Assembly (NCBI RefSeq): GCF_963259705.1
Contig: NC_081861.1
Span: forward strand, 62,994,673-63,058,672
Reading direction: 5' to 3'
Length of the DNA stretch: 64,000 nt
DNA from: Myotis daubentonii
Taxonomy: Eukaryota; Chordata; Mammalia; Chiroptera; Vespertilionidae
Each line of letters opens with the position of its first letter. Positions within the stretch are counted from its first letter, which is position 1. The notes beneath the pieces are model-generated. The model made no database searches. It worked only from the letters and a program-made list of their open reading frames with translations, and was not told the origin of the DNA. Positions 1 through 11,200 of this stretch are shown one piece after another. The position numbers and the translations under genes are program-made.

Positions 1-187
1 GATTACATGGGGAAGTAGGAATTACAGGTATGGGAAAGTGGGCACAGGATAATCATTACAGGTTACAAGTCATGTGGGCTGGGGTGGGGGGAGTTACAGA
101 GGGCAAGTGCCTCCAGGTGCCCTGGGAACCCCGGGACCAGATTACAGGTAATAGGGGCAGGGAGTTGTAAAGAGCGGGTGCCTCCAG
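1..187. other. G-rich non-coding segment with short internal repeats
   Basis: No gene or known transposon recognised. The words ATTACAGGT and GTGCCTCCAGG recur several times, giving a weak tandem structure. It directly abuts the truncated inverted VES copy that starts at 188. Confidence 0.35.
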
Positions 188-339
188 GAGTGAAACATCT
201 ATGTGAGAGAGAAATGTTGATCAGTTGCCTCTTGTAAACACCCCGACTGGGAATCAAACCCTCTACCTAGGTATGTGTCCTGTCCAGGAATGGAACATAC
301 AACCTTTTGGTGTATGGGATGATGCTCCAACCACCTGAG
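188..339 (-). repeat. Truncated VES SINE, inverted duplicate of 1037-1188
   Basis: Reads as the reverse complement of the body of a VES-type tRNA-derived SINE. It lacks both the first ~17 bases of the SINE head and the tail. It matches the reverse complement of 1037-1188 over 152 bases with a single mismatch, far closer than unrelated VES copies in this window match each other. This suggests a copied fragment or an assembly artefact rather than an independent insertion. Confidence 0.9.
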
Positions 340-544
340 ATTATTTCAGCCACCAGGTTGTAAATCTTTCCATAATGGTAGGCAGTTCCCAGAAGGAGGA
401 CAGACAGCACTCCAATGTTAGCTCCCATGTCCCCAGGGGTACAACTCTCAGCCAGGTTAGAATGTGCTTTCTCTAATCAGAACAGAACTACCAAGGTTAA
501 CAGAGCATGAGTAATATTTCTTTAATTGTAGCTGGTCCCCGATA

Positions 545-722
545 CATTCTATTTATGCCTTTAACAAGTGTACATAGCTGGCTTAGTTCAATACCCCGTT
601 GGGGAACATGTGGAAGGCAACCGATCGATGTTTCTCTCTCACAACAGATCCCTCTCTCCCTTCCTCTCCCTAAAATCACTAAAACATATCCTTGGGTGAG
701 GGTTACAAAAAAAAAAAAAAAG
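545..722 (+). repeat. Degenerate VES SINE
   Basis: The right half is clear: GGAACATGTGGAAGGCAACC, then a CGATCGATGTTTCTCTCTC-type segment, CT-rich stretches, TCCTTGGGTGAGGGTTAC and a 15-base poly(A). The left part is diverged, so the start is approximate. Confidence 0.65.
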
Positions 723-869
723 TGAGACCTGAAAGGGGAGAAACCAGGAGAAGGAGCACTGGTAGGGGAGTGACGAAGGATATTAAATATTCTAGGAACC
801 CAAAGAAGAGAAAAAAGGCCTGGAATTCTAGAGCCTGTGGAGTAAGTGGGAGACAGGAGGAAAACGGTT

Positions 870-1011
870 CCTGAGGGGCCACATTCTATATGTCTTCTGA
901 GCATGTTGAAATTTTTTATGAGAAAAATGTAAGTCATTGAACAATTTTATATAGGGAAGTAATAGGATCAGATTTCTTTTGCTCAAGGGCATCAACATTT
1001 TAGCTTAAATT
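870..1011 (-). repeat. Ancient L2 LINE fragment
   Basis: The words 'agtcattgaa', 'agggaagtaa' and 'aggatcagattt' resemble the reverse complement of the L2 region near the conserved 'gatcatgtcactcc'. It is cut by the VES insertion that follows. Diverged; assigned from memory of the family. Confidence 0.4.
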
Positions 1012-1019
1012 AATACACA

Positions 1020-1272
1020 GAGGCCTGGCCGGGTGACTCAGGTGGTTGAAGCATCATCCCATACACCAAAAGGTTGTATGTTCCATTCCTGGACAGGACA
1101 CATACCTAGGTAGAGGGTTTGATTCCCAGTCGGGGTGTTTACAAGAGGCAACTGATCAACATTTCTCTCTCACATAGATGTTTCACTCTCTCTCTCCCCC
1201 TTTCTCTTTTTCAAAAAAATTCAATGAAAAATATCCTTAAGTGAGTATTACAATAAATAAAATAAATAAAAA
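1020..1272 (+). repeat. Complete VES SINE with target-site duplication
   Basis: Starts GGCCTGGCCGGGTGACTCAG with the tRNA-like head, followed by the CT-rich body and an A/T-rich tail. The direct repeat AATACACA lies at 1012-1019 and 1273-1280, as expected for L1-driven retroposition. This is the full-length source-like partner of the inverted fragment at 188-339. Confidence 0.93.
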
Positions 1273-1280
1273 ATACACAT

Positions 1281-1835
1281 ACATACCCACAACATACACT
1301 AATAACAACAAAAAACCACCCTAGGACTAGTGGAATGTAGAATACTATCCAAATGACAGTAAGAATACTTGCTAGTTCCTAACTACTGATGGGAAGAGTA
1401 CATACTATATAAATATCCAATTAAAGTATATTTGATAAATTATTAAGAATGTTATATAGAATCAAAGGCAGTAAAAAAAACAGCAGGTATTAGGCAATAC
1501 ATAACTACTGCGATTGACATATAAATAATTGTGCTCAGAAATAAATAGTGTTTCGAGTACCAGAAGAATCATGATTATAAGATTTTGAGATTGATGTGTA
1601 TATTTTGGAATGTCAGCATTATTATTTAATATTCATGGTATGCACACACAGACGTTAATTAGATCAAGTCCTTCTGCCAGCCCTACCTCACATTCAGCTC
1701 TCAGCATCATTTATCATGGGCCAACAATGTATAAGAAACTGAGAGACTAAGTAGAGAAAAAGAAAGTAAAGTGATAAGACATGGCTCCTAACCCTCACTA
1801 AATTTATAAACTAGTGCTGGGAGACAGATAAATAA
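1281..1835. other. AT-rich non-coding DNA
   Basis: No open reading frame of note, no transposon ends and no RNA gene recognised. Confidence 0.5.
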
Positions 1836-1839
1836 TAGC

Positions 1840-2075
1840 AGAGCAGCAGTAGCAGGAACTAATGTTTACTGAACTCTTACAATGAACCAGACACGGAACT
1901 AAATGCTTTACAAGCCTTGTCTTATTTAACCCTCCCCATGGTCCTATGACGCATATATGCTATTAGTAACTCCATTTTACACATGATGAAATTAGCCTCA
2001 GGGAAGTCACATCTCAGTGCCATCTCGATAGTAAGTGGTGGATTCAGGATATGAACCGGGGTACCCTTCCCCACT
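1840..2075 (-). repeat. MIR SINE
   Basis: Reverse complement of the mammalian-wide MIR: 'tgtttactgaactctta', 'ccagacacggaacta', 'ccattttacacatgatgaa', 'agtaagtggtggattcagg', in the expected order. Old and diverged, without a visible target-site duplication. Confidence 0.8.
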
Positions 2076-2739
2076 CCCCCACATACAGAACTATGAATTT
2101 AACCCACATGCTACACTGCATCTCCTGTTCAAAAAGGTAAATAAGTAAAAGTGTGTGGTAAAGTAAATAAGCTCCATAAAAGAATCCAAGAAATACGTGG
2201 AAACATAGAAACGAGTGGCTCTGAGGTTATTAGGAAAGGTTTCAGAAGGAAGTAATTTTCCACTTCTATCTGGAAGTATGAAAAGGACTTTTCTACCCAA
2301 AGAGAAGACACCTCAGACAATGAGAATAGAGTGAGCAAAGGTGTAAATGTATCTAGAGTTATCAAGAACCATTTACTATTCTGGGATAACACGGTTTGGG
2401 TACTCAGGAGGATACCCAAGTCTGTGATGGTGGCAGAACAGGCCACCTTAGAAGATGCCTCTTGGGCATGAGGGTTATTCTGAGTTGAAGGCACTTTGAG
2501 AAAACAGCAAATGCAGGGAGTGGCTTTCTCTGAACTCCACTTATTTGCTTAAAGACATATCCTCCAACAGGAACTCAATTGTCATAAATCTCCTCCCTGG
2601 GACAAACTGTCACACGCCACCATGTCTTCATCTATTCTTCTAAGAGCACATTCATCTGTTCTAAAATCCTTTACTCTCTCCTCTAATTGGCCTGCATCCC
2701 CTCTCATCTTCCCCTATTAAGATGGTATACGAACTCTCA

Positions 2740-3056
2740 AACCTCACTGCTTGTGGGCAATGAGTAATCAATGATTTTTATACAGAGAAATAATATGATC
2801 TTAAGGAATCTAAGTCTGCCGACACTGGGAAGGGTGGTTTGGAGAAATGAGACCATGCACTCTGGGAGAACACCTAGGAAGCTAACAGAGTAGCACTGTG
2901 AACAAAAAGGAAGGGGTAGATATAAGACATATGGAGAAGGTAGAGTCCATGACATGGCGACTAACTAGATATCCGCATTTAGAGAGAGGGAAGGATTTGA
3001 GGATGCCACTTGAGCTTTCTAGACTGTGTGACTCAGAGTGTTTCCTGTATACTTTA
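2740..3056 (-). repeat. L2 LINE fragment, left part
   Basis: Diverged reverse-strand L2: 'aataatatgatcttaaggaa', then a block resembling the L2 'ctggctgctg... agtaatccagg' stretch. The match resumes at 4300 ('caggcagttggaaatatg') beyond the Helitron, so one old L2 was split by it. Confidence 0.45.
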
Positions 3057-4299
3057 TCCTATATAATAAAAGAGAAACATGGTAATTGGACATACGACTG
3101 CTACCCTTCCCATTGGCTAATTAGCGAGATATGCAAATTAACTGCCAGCCAAGATGGTGGCCGGCAGCCAGGCAGCTTGAAACTAACATGAGGCTTGTTT
3201 GCTTCAATGATAGAGGAAACCAACGTTCCCTGCCTGCGTGGTGGGCCTCTGAGCCTGCAGTTTAAAAAACATTGTAACAAATATAGAAGTTAAACAAAAC
3301 CCCAGAAACCTGCTTTCAGCGAGCCGGGATCTCAGAGCTGGAATTGATACAGAGTTTCGATTATAGAACTGAAACAAACCAGATGCCTGCTTTCAGCAGC
3401 GGATGCCTAAGAGCTGGAGCCTCAGAGCTAAAGCTGGCCCAGAATAAAAAAAAAAAAGAAAAGAAAAAAAGGAGCAGTTGGGAGCTTCAGTCCCAACCTG
3501 AAAACAGCCCTCAGCCCCTCACCCAGACTGGCCAGGCACCCCAGTGGGGACCCCCACCCTGATCCAGGACACCCTTCAGGGCAAACCAGCTGGCCCCCAC
3601 CCATGCACCAGGCCTCTATCCTATATAGTAAAAGGGTAATATGCCTCCCAGCACCGGGATCAGTGGAGCCGCGAGGCCTCCCGGCACCAGGATCAGCGTG
3701 ACAGGGGGTAGCACCCAAACCCCCTGATAGCCCTGCAGCTCTGTGTGTGACAGGGGGCGGTGCCCCAACTCCCCTATTGCCCTGCTCTGTGAGTGACAGG
3801 GGGAGCTCCTCAACCCCCTGATGGGCCCTGCTCTGTGCGTGACAGGGTATGGAGCCCCAACCGCCCCCCCCCCGATGGGCCCTGCTCTGTGAGTGACAGG
3901 GGGCAGCACCCCAATCCCCTAATTGGCCCTGCTCTGTGCATGAAAGGGGGTGGCGCTGCAACCTCCCCATCGACCCTGCCTTGAGTGTGACGGGGGCGGT
4001 ACCGCAACCCCCCAATTTGGCCCTACCCTGAGCGTGACTGAGGGTGGCATCACAACCTCCCAATCCGCCCTGCTCTGTGCATGACAGGGGGCGGCGCCCC
4101 AACTCCCCAATCGGCCCTGCTCTGAGCCCGACCAGGAGCTGCACCTAGGGATTGGGCCTGCCCTCTGCCACCCGGGAGCAGGCCTAAGCCAGCAGGGCGT
4201 TATCTCCCGAGGGGTCCCAGGCTGCGAGAGGGCACAGGCCGGGCTGAGGGCCCCCCCCTCCCCCCCGAGTGCACAAATTTTTGTGCACCGGGCCTCTAG
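3057..4299 (+). mobile_element. HeliBat-type non-autonomous Helitron (1.24 kb, with minisatellite)
   Basis: Begins TCCTATATAATAAAAGAG after host A (3056) and ends GGGCCTCTAG before host T (4300): the Helitron rule of TC...CTRR ends between A and T, with no target duplication. A 3' hairpin (GTGCACAAATTTTTGTGCAC, 4269-4288) precedes the end. No Rep/helicase coding sequence is present, so it must have moved using proteins from an autonomous relative. The length exceeds the other copies here because of an internal minisatellite. Confidence 0.93.
3698..4127 (+). repeat. ~47-bp minisatellite inside the Helitron, about 9 copies
   Basis: Units open with GTGACAGGGGG (or ATGACAGGGGG) and close with GGCCCTGCTCTGTG. 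Starts are seen near 3698, 3749, 3793, 3839, 3893, 3940, 3987, 4034 and 4081. Units differ by substitutions and small indels, and one carries a run of ten C. It is GC-rich, so long frames stay open through it on the minus strand, but these show no real protein character. Confidence 0.9.
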
Positions 4300-4450
4300 T
4301 TTTTAATAAAACTTAGGAGACAAGATAGGAAAGATTATTGGGGGGGGAGAATAACAACTAATTTTGAACACCCTGAGCTTGAGATATTTATGAAACATAA
4401 GCGCGGTCATTTCTAACAGGCAGTTGGAAATATGTGGGCTCCGTGGTACC
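4300..4450 (-). repeat. L2 LINE fragment, right part
   Basis: Continues the L2 broken by the Helitron: a 'gagcttgagatatttatgaaa' block followed by CAGGCAGTTGGAAATATG, the reverse complement of the L2 'catatatccaactgcct' segment. Confidence 0.45.
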
Positions 4451-5332
4451 TTGGAGATCGTGTGGGCGGCAACAGCGAGAACTGCAAAGACAAGGAAAAT
4501 GGAGCAAAGGCTTCCTCTTCCTCCAGTCAGCTCTGGGTCAGAACAGGGCCACACCCATGCGACCTTAACACTCATTGCTCCAATGAACATGCCCTTCATC
4601 TGAATATGTATGTTCTTGATACGTTCCTCCCAAATATAGAATATTCTGGAAATCAAACTTTAGCTAAGAGAACAAAATATCAGATCTTGCAGTCTGTGCT
4701 AACAGCTTCTAATGATCATAAAAGATCATTTACTAAAAATATCAGTGAAGCAAAATATGCAGTCAGTGTGAATTTTGCCAAAGGTATATCCCTGGGGAAT
4801 TACATTTTATTGTTTTGGGTAGTGATGGAAGTAGGGTATGAAGGAGTTTAAGATATATTACTATAGATTCAAGAATAACTGTATATAGTTCTGAAATTAG
4901 TTATAAATGCTGATGGTGAGGATCTGAGAATCATTGTTTCTCATCATTGTGTGCTTTATTTTTAATTTTTACTACACCAGGTACTTCTGCTATGTCTGCT
5001 GTTTTGGGATAAATATCTAGGTATTTGGGATTGATAGTTTCCTGTAAAATAATTCTCCATATTGTTTGAGCATCTTATTTTGCTCATTTTCCTGCATTTG
5101 TTTTCAAATGCCCATTTCAGGTTTGGAGATTATTATAGTGAATTATAGAGAGTTTCCAATCATACATTTTCAATTCAAGAAGTTGTTTCAAATTCAGCTG
5201 ATAATGCTTTATTATTCCTGGCTCATCATTCCTTAACTAAAATCACCATTGAGACAAAGAGTGGCAACAAAAAGGGAATAATCTTCCAAACCAAGGTGAC
5301 TCATACAAATAAGAGGCAACTCTGCATTCGAA
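4451..5332. other. Non-coding DNA
   Basis: A 139-codon open frame runs across 4432-4851, but its start lies in L2-derived sequence and its product resembles nothing I know. The rest is AT-rich with no recognised element. Confidence 0.45.
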
Positions 5333-5787
5333 TCTTTATATATAAAAGCCTAAGCAATCTTTACGACCAGTCAACCAGTTGCTATGATGTGCACTGACCA
5401 CCAGGAGGCAGACACTCAATGTAGGAGCTGCCCCCTGGTGGTCAGTGCACTCCCGCAGCGGGAGCACTGCTCAGCCAGAAGCTGGGCTCATGGCTAGCAA
5501 GCGCAGCTGTGGGGGCAGGAGCCTCTCCCACCTTCGTAGCAGCACTACCTAGTGGCAGTGGCAGGCACAGTGGGGCTGTGATGAGCAGGAGTGGCGTGGT
5601 GCCAGGCCCTGGCTTGGGCTCCTCCCTGGCTGCCTGCTGCTTCACGCACTGCTACATCCCTTGGGGGGATGTCACACTGCCAGTAGGCCCGATCCCCGCA
5701 GGAACATCCCCTGAGGGGTCCTGGATTGTGAGAGGGTGCAGACCAGGCTGACGGACCTCGCTGGTGCATGGATCACTGGGCCTCTAG
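5333..5787 (+). mobile_element. HeliBat-type non-autonomous Helitron
   Basis: 5' end TCTTTATATATAAAAGCC, a slight variant of the family start, and 3' end ACTGGGCCTCTAG before T. It shares its body with the copies at 17847, 49832 and 61559 ('gcactgaccaccagg', 'gctcagccagaagc'). It contains an inverted pair of CTCF-like motifs. No transposase. Confidence 0.92.
5395..5445. promoter_or_regulatory. Inverted pair of CTCF-like motifs within the Helitron
   Basis: TGACCACCAGGAGGCAG on + (5395-5411) and CTGCCCCCTGGTGGTCAG (5428-5445), whose reverse complement is CTGACCACCAGGGGGCAG. The second fits the well-known CTCF core (CCACCAGGGGGC) at nearly every position. The two arms also form a stem-loop. Binding is inferred from sequence only. 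Confidence 0.45.
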
Positions 5788-6234
5788 TAACCTATAAACT
5801 GAGGCATGAGATTGAATCCCTTTTTTGCATGGACAGGGTGGTCTGCAGGATTCACTTCTCAGAGAAATGAAAATAGACTAACTAGAGTGGAAATTCCATA
5901 TGGTTCCTTCCAACTGTAAAATACTGGGTTCTATATGTATTCAGGTTAAATGGAAGCACTAACGTCTTGGGAAACAGTGATGACGGTGCTAGGATTTCTT
6001 TCACAGATATACTTGATTCTATAAGCCAGTTACTTAGGTTTATATTGTCTTCCTATTCTAGATTGAAAGAAGATGAAGGTAAAATATATTTTGCATGGTT
6101 TTTGTATATACTATAAAACAGGGTTAAGGGCCTAGTAAGTACACAGCAACCTCATCCTGAATTTAACCCACAATAAACTATCTCTAAGATAGATATGTTA
6201 CTATAAAACAAACAATAGCATTGAAACACAACTA

Positions 6235-6397
6235 CAGTGGGGCCTTGACTTACGAGTGTCCCGACTAACGAGTTTTTTGAGATACCAGCTTTCTCTGCTG
6301 ATTTTTTGCATTGAGTTGATAGAGTAATTTGAGTTAACGAGCTCCTTAACGAGCTCAGTCTCCGAACGAATTAAACGGGTATGTCAAGGCCCCACTG
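6235..6397. mobile_element. TA-inserting MITE (mariner/Tigger-like, 163 bp)
   Basis: Terminal inverted repeats begin CAGTGGGGCCTTGACTTACG, with mismatches in the right arm, flanked by TA on both sides (6233-6234 and 6398-6399). Same family as 49235-49514 but internally shorter. The TA duplication places it in the Tc1/mariner/pogo superfamily. Non-autonomous. Confidence 0.85.
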
Positions 6398-6849
6398 TAT
6401 ATATTCCTAACCCAATTGCTTAGTGAGGACTCTTATTTCCTTTCAATCTGGGCTACTGGCCACTCTGAGATTAAGTTTCCAACTCCTAGTTCTGTAAGTT
6501 TTCAAGATCTGTCTTCTTATCAGAATCCATTCTTCAGATGATCATGTAACCCTAACCATAATACTAAACTCTTTCTCACTTACTAAAACTTTTTGTAAGG
6601 TTGAAAACAAATGCATTTCAGGATATAAAGAGCACTAATATCTTATTCACGGCAGCCAAACATTTCCCTGCACTTATTCGATATAGTAATAGCTATTCTG
6701 GACCAACCCTGGGCTAGAATTTCCACTAGGAGAATTTTACTCTTACTACAGTGAAATTCTCTCACAAAAATCTGTTATTTTGCATGACATTTCTTATGCT
6801 TTTTAGCAACGCATCTATTTTGTAAGTTTCTCTAAACAGATAGGCATTT

Positions 6850-6875
6850 ATATGTATGTATGTATGTATGTACCT
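6850..6875. repeat. (TATG)n microsatellite
   Basis: Several tandem TATG units, grading into imperfect repeats to about 6910. Confidence 0.8.
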
Positions 6876-7341
6876 ATGATGTGTGTATGCATATGTATAG
6901 ATATGTATGCATTTATTAATTTTACTGTGTCACTAATAAATGCTTTTTTCCAGTATCAATTTCATGTATGTCTTCAATATGAAATTGCATTATTTAATTC
7001 TAAAAGACATTGTTAGATGCTTTATGTAGAAAAAGCCATTAGAATGCAGTGCCTTTCCTTTCAAATAAAGCACTCTTTTTCTTTTCTTTCCTTTGTTGGA
7101 AAGATAAAAATGTGCCCTGTGAAATTTTTCTGCTTGAGGAAAGCAAACAATAACAAAATAGCTTCAGTAGTGTTCAGTCTGTGACATGGATATAAACTAG
7201 AACTGCAAATCTATCTTTAATGTGTTTGCTGTCTCTAGGTTTTTCTGACATCTCGAAAAATTACATGATCTTAGGAATCATATATGTTTCAATGTCAATG
7301 TGTTATTCAAAGCCAGCACTTGTACAAAAAGGAAAGAAAAA

Positions 7342-8045
7342 GGCAGGATCTCAAAGAGATCTGTACTCCCATGTTCATTACGGCATCATTCACAATAGCC
7401 AAGAGGTGGGAAAAAATCTAAGTGCCCATAGACAGATGAATGGATAAAGAAAATGTGGTATATACACACAGGTGAATATGCTCAACCAAAAGAAGGAAAT
7501 CTGTCTGGCTGATTTGGCTCTATGGTTACGCATTAACCCATGAACCAAGAGGTCACTGGTTCCTTTCCGGGTCAAGGCACATGCCCCGCTGCAGCCTTGA
7601 TGACCAGTAGGGGGTGTGCAGGAGGCAGCCAATCAATGATTATCTCTCACCATTGATGTTTCTATCTCTCTCTCCCTCTCCCTTCCTCTCAGACATCAAT
7701 AAAAAAAATATCTTTTTAAAAAAAGGAAATCTGCCACACACTACAACATGGATGAACCTGAAAGATATTATGCTAAGTGAAACAAACCAGACACAGAAGG
7801 ACAAATGTTTCATGATACCACTCAGATGAGATATCTAAAGTAATCAAACTCATAGAAGCAGAAAGCAGAGTGGTGGTTGCCAGGGGCTGGTGGGGATGGG
7901 AATTGGAGAGTTGCTATTCAATGACTATCATTTTAGTCATACAAGATGAAAAAGTTCTAGAGATCTGTGGTCCTACACTATGCTTATAGTTAAAAATACT
8001 GTATTACATACATTTAAAAATCTGTTTAGATCTCATATTATGTGT
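7342..8045 (+). repeat. L1 LINE 3' fragment (interrupted by VES)
   Basis: Contains the conserved end of L1 ORF2 and its 3' region: 'attcacaatagccaagaggt', 'gacagatgaatggataaag', then 'acaacatggatgaacctgaa', 'attatgctaagtgaaa' and 'gtggttgccaggggctgg'. A VES SINE at 7504-7722 splits it. 5'-truncated, no coding potential. Confidence 0.85.
7504..7722 (+). repeat. VES SINE inside L1, with 11-bp TSD
   Basis: tRNA-like head TCTGGCTGATTTGGCTCTA and the usual body, CT tract and A-rich tail. Direct repeat AAGGAAATCTG at 7493-7503 and 7723-7733. It carries GACCAGTAGGGGGTGTGC, a weaker CTCF-like match found in this SINE family. Confidence 0.93.
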
Positions 8046-8097
8046 GTGGGGGGGTGTTAACCATGATTTTAAAAAAGGCAAACTTCTTTTTGGTCAC

Positions 8098-8124
8098 TAC
8101 ACACATACACACACACACACACAC
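8098..8124. repeat. (AC)n microsatellite
   Basis: Dinucleotide AC repeat with one T interruption. Confidence 0.9.
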
Positions 8125-8234
8125 TATTTTTACTTGTCTCAGGGTTCTTGCAAGTTCAAGGTAGAGGGGTTAGTGATTTTCTCCTTCTCTCTGCTCCCTT
8201 GAAAATTTAGTCCTTGCTTAGGAGGCCAGAGGAA

Positions 8235-8272
8235 GTGTGTGTGAGTGTGAGTGTTGAGTGTGTGTGTGTGTG
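8235..8272. repeat. (GT)n microsatellite, imperfect
   Basis: GT/GAGT repeats, ending in a pure GT run. Confidence 0.85.
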
Positions 8273-11200
8273 TAAATGGAGGGAGGGCAGAAAAATGCCA
8301 GTGGGTGCGCCTAGACAGATTTTGAAACGTCCATTGTAGAGCTGCTTTGTGACAAAGCCAAGAGAAGGCTTCTAAGTATAAGCAGAGTTACCCAGGGAAC
8401 AGCAATAGAATTAGAGCTACAGCGACAATAGAAACATTCTATGATTACGCTGACCATCAGTAGAGTACCTGGCTAGCTCCCCGCTGTGGGCTCTCCCCTT
8501 TCTAACAGCCAGGTGCCCTAGAAGGTATGTTGCTGCCTGAGAATACTGAAAGCGGTCACTGGCTGATCTACGAAAAGTCAGATGTAGAGATAAGCTTCAA
8601 ACAAGTGATACAACAGGGTACATATACCAGTGCCCAGATTATGTGAAATAGTCTACAAAAAAACACAAATCATAACACTCAAACAATTGTTAACGTATGC
8701 TTCTATTGTATATTAATACTTGGCTCACTCTAAGTTTATTGTGGGTGTTTTTTTTTAAGTGGGCACTTTCCTTTCAGCATCTCAATGTATTCTCATTTTA
8801 GTGGGGGGAGTGGCTGGAGGGAGTGATTTTCACTCATCTGTATGTACAAACAAAAATACATCTCTTTTACCCAAAATGCCCAGGCATTGTCGAGACACAA
8901 GAGCAAAGTGTGCCAAAATGGTAGGCTGTTAGTTATTTTGCATAAAATACACATCCAAACACATATTAACTCAACAGCAGATGGCAGAGAAAAAAAACGA
9001 GTTAGATTGCAGTGTGGGTGAAACATACCCAATAAGTTCTGTAAAGATGGAAACCTGAGCATAAGAGACACCATATTGAGTAAGCAAATGGAATGTCTAA
9101 TCTGATTCTTTCATCTTTACTGCTTCTGATTTATCCTGTCTCTATAAATACATTATCATTTTTATCATGATGACTTAAAGGTATATTCTGATGGAAAGGG
9201 GATGGTGGAAAAAATGTTAATATAGTAATACATCTTGGGAAATACTTAATCTAGGAATAAAGAGTTTTAATGATATACAGTGGTTCCTAATATTCAGTAG
9301 TGGATAAAAATTAATTTAGGTAAAAATACTAATATATTAATGAAAAATGATGAATATGGCTATATAGTATAATATACATGAGGAGTATCTTCAGCTAGTT
9401 TTCAAAATCAAATTAATAGAATATTTATATATTTTCATATTATTCAGCTTATAAACTATTTTTCCCAGTCAAAATAAAATACAAGTAGAAAAGAAGGATA
9501 TGTATCTCAAAAGAACATGTGGAATAGAATTAAAATATTTGCACATTTACTACTGATTTAGAACTTTTAGCAAATAAGAATGACATTTTATTTAAATTAG
9601 GTTGAAACTGAGATAAGTAAAAAAGAACAATGACAGATGCTAGGTCTAGTAAAAACAATAAGATAATCTAATACTTAAGGACCTAATAGTATATTTTTAG
9701 AGCAAAATAATTTGATGAAACTAGACTGCAAAATACCATATACCTAAATGTTTTGATATTATTACAAAACAAATACACATGAGCCCCAAGCTAACAACAA
9801 CAGGAAATAAAAGCGATTGCTCCTGGAGGGGCGTCTTTGCTTTTAGATGAATTAAGAAGGAATTAACTAAGTGGATTGTAGGGAATGGTAAGAAAACTAC
9901 TATTGAAAAAGGCAATATAAGTATTAGGAAAGGGTCAAGTTTGAAAAAGGATTAAATACCTAACAAAGAAATTTCCTAAGCCTGAAGATACTTGTCCTTA
10001 AAAATAAAACCTGTTGAACACTTTATATTTTAGACGGCAGGCACAGAAATTGTTTATAGTATAAGTAGTGTTTATAAGTGGTAGGGCATCGTTCTCAACT
10101 AGTTTTTCAAACTGCTCGATTAAACAACCTCCTTCTGTTTAATCTGCTCCTGTTTTTCTCTTCCAGGAAGGACCACGGAAAAATGCCGCAGAGACCCCTT
10201 CTATGAGAACACAAAAGCACGACATGCATTGCTCTCCAGGACAGGTGCGCATCAATTACTCTGGCAGAGGCTGTGAGTGAACCTCTGCTATTGTGATTCT
10301 GAGCGTAATATATGCACATTTGCCAGGCGGGCGGGTATTAATCAATCACTGAGAACCATGAGTGCAGATCGGCACAGGCGCAGCCCACATCCTGCTTTCC
10401 TTTGATGCCACTTCGCTGAAACCTTAACTCTAGCAGCAATATTGTCCTTCGGAGACTAGGTTTTGCGCCGTTGTGGACAAGCTGAAAATGGTATTGTCAC
10501 AGCTCATTATAATTTTCATAGCAGCCATCTCGCAGCCCCAGGAAGCAAGTCTGTTTTGCATGCATGAAAGAAAGTCCCAAGTCCCGGGCAGGTGGGTAGG
10601 TGGTTATTTCTGCCTGCAGTTCTTGCTAAGTTTCTAAATCAGTCCTGCTTTAATTAGGAGCTTTTCTTCTGAGTTATTTTGATGCTAATAATATATGGCT
10701 GTTGCGTTCCTTGTACATGTTCCCAAACAGTGATACAAACATTATTAAATCTAATCAGTGTTTATGGAGTATTCCATATGCTACCCACTGTGAATCTTCT
10801 GAAATGTCATTTTATTGGATAACGCATAAAGAAAGGTTGGTATGTACAATGACATGCTTTTGTTCCTCCAATGATTCTTACGAAAAATTTTCTACAGATG
10901 GTAGCTGCTTGCAATTTGTATTTGACCATATTTAAAAAGGAATCTTTTGTTTACTAGACATCTATATAATGTACAATTAAATCCACAAAGCCTTTTCAAT
11001 TCCAAAGAGTATAATAATTACCTTTCCCTCGAGTGAATTAAAGAACAGAAAACAATGCTGCAAACGACTCAAATACCTAAAGTAATATTAGGAAGAAAAC
11101 CTAACCAATGGAAAACTTATTCCTGCCTAAGATATCCAAGTGACTGCCCAGCCTGGACCACTGCTGTGCATTACAATATAACATCCTTCCTGCTCTCTGT

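Noticed and set aside
1020..1100. tRNA gene
   Set aside because: The tRNA-like sequence here and in the other VES copies is the SINE head. It lacks a foldable full cloverleaf and is followed by the SINE body.
3428..4144. 238-codon open frame on the minus strand
   Set aside because: It lies in the GC-rich minisatellite of a Helitron. The repeating peptide follows the DNA repeat and has no independent protein signature.
4432..4851. 139-codon open frame
   Set aside because: Starts in decayed L2 sequence; no motif, signal peptide or neighbouring gene structure supports it.
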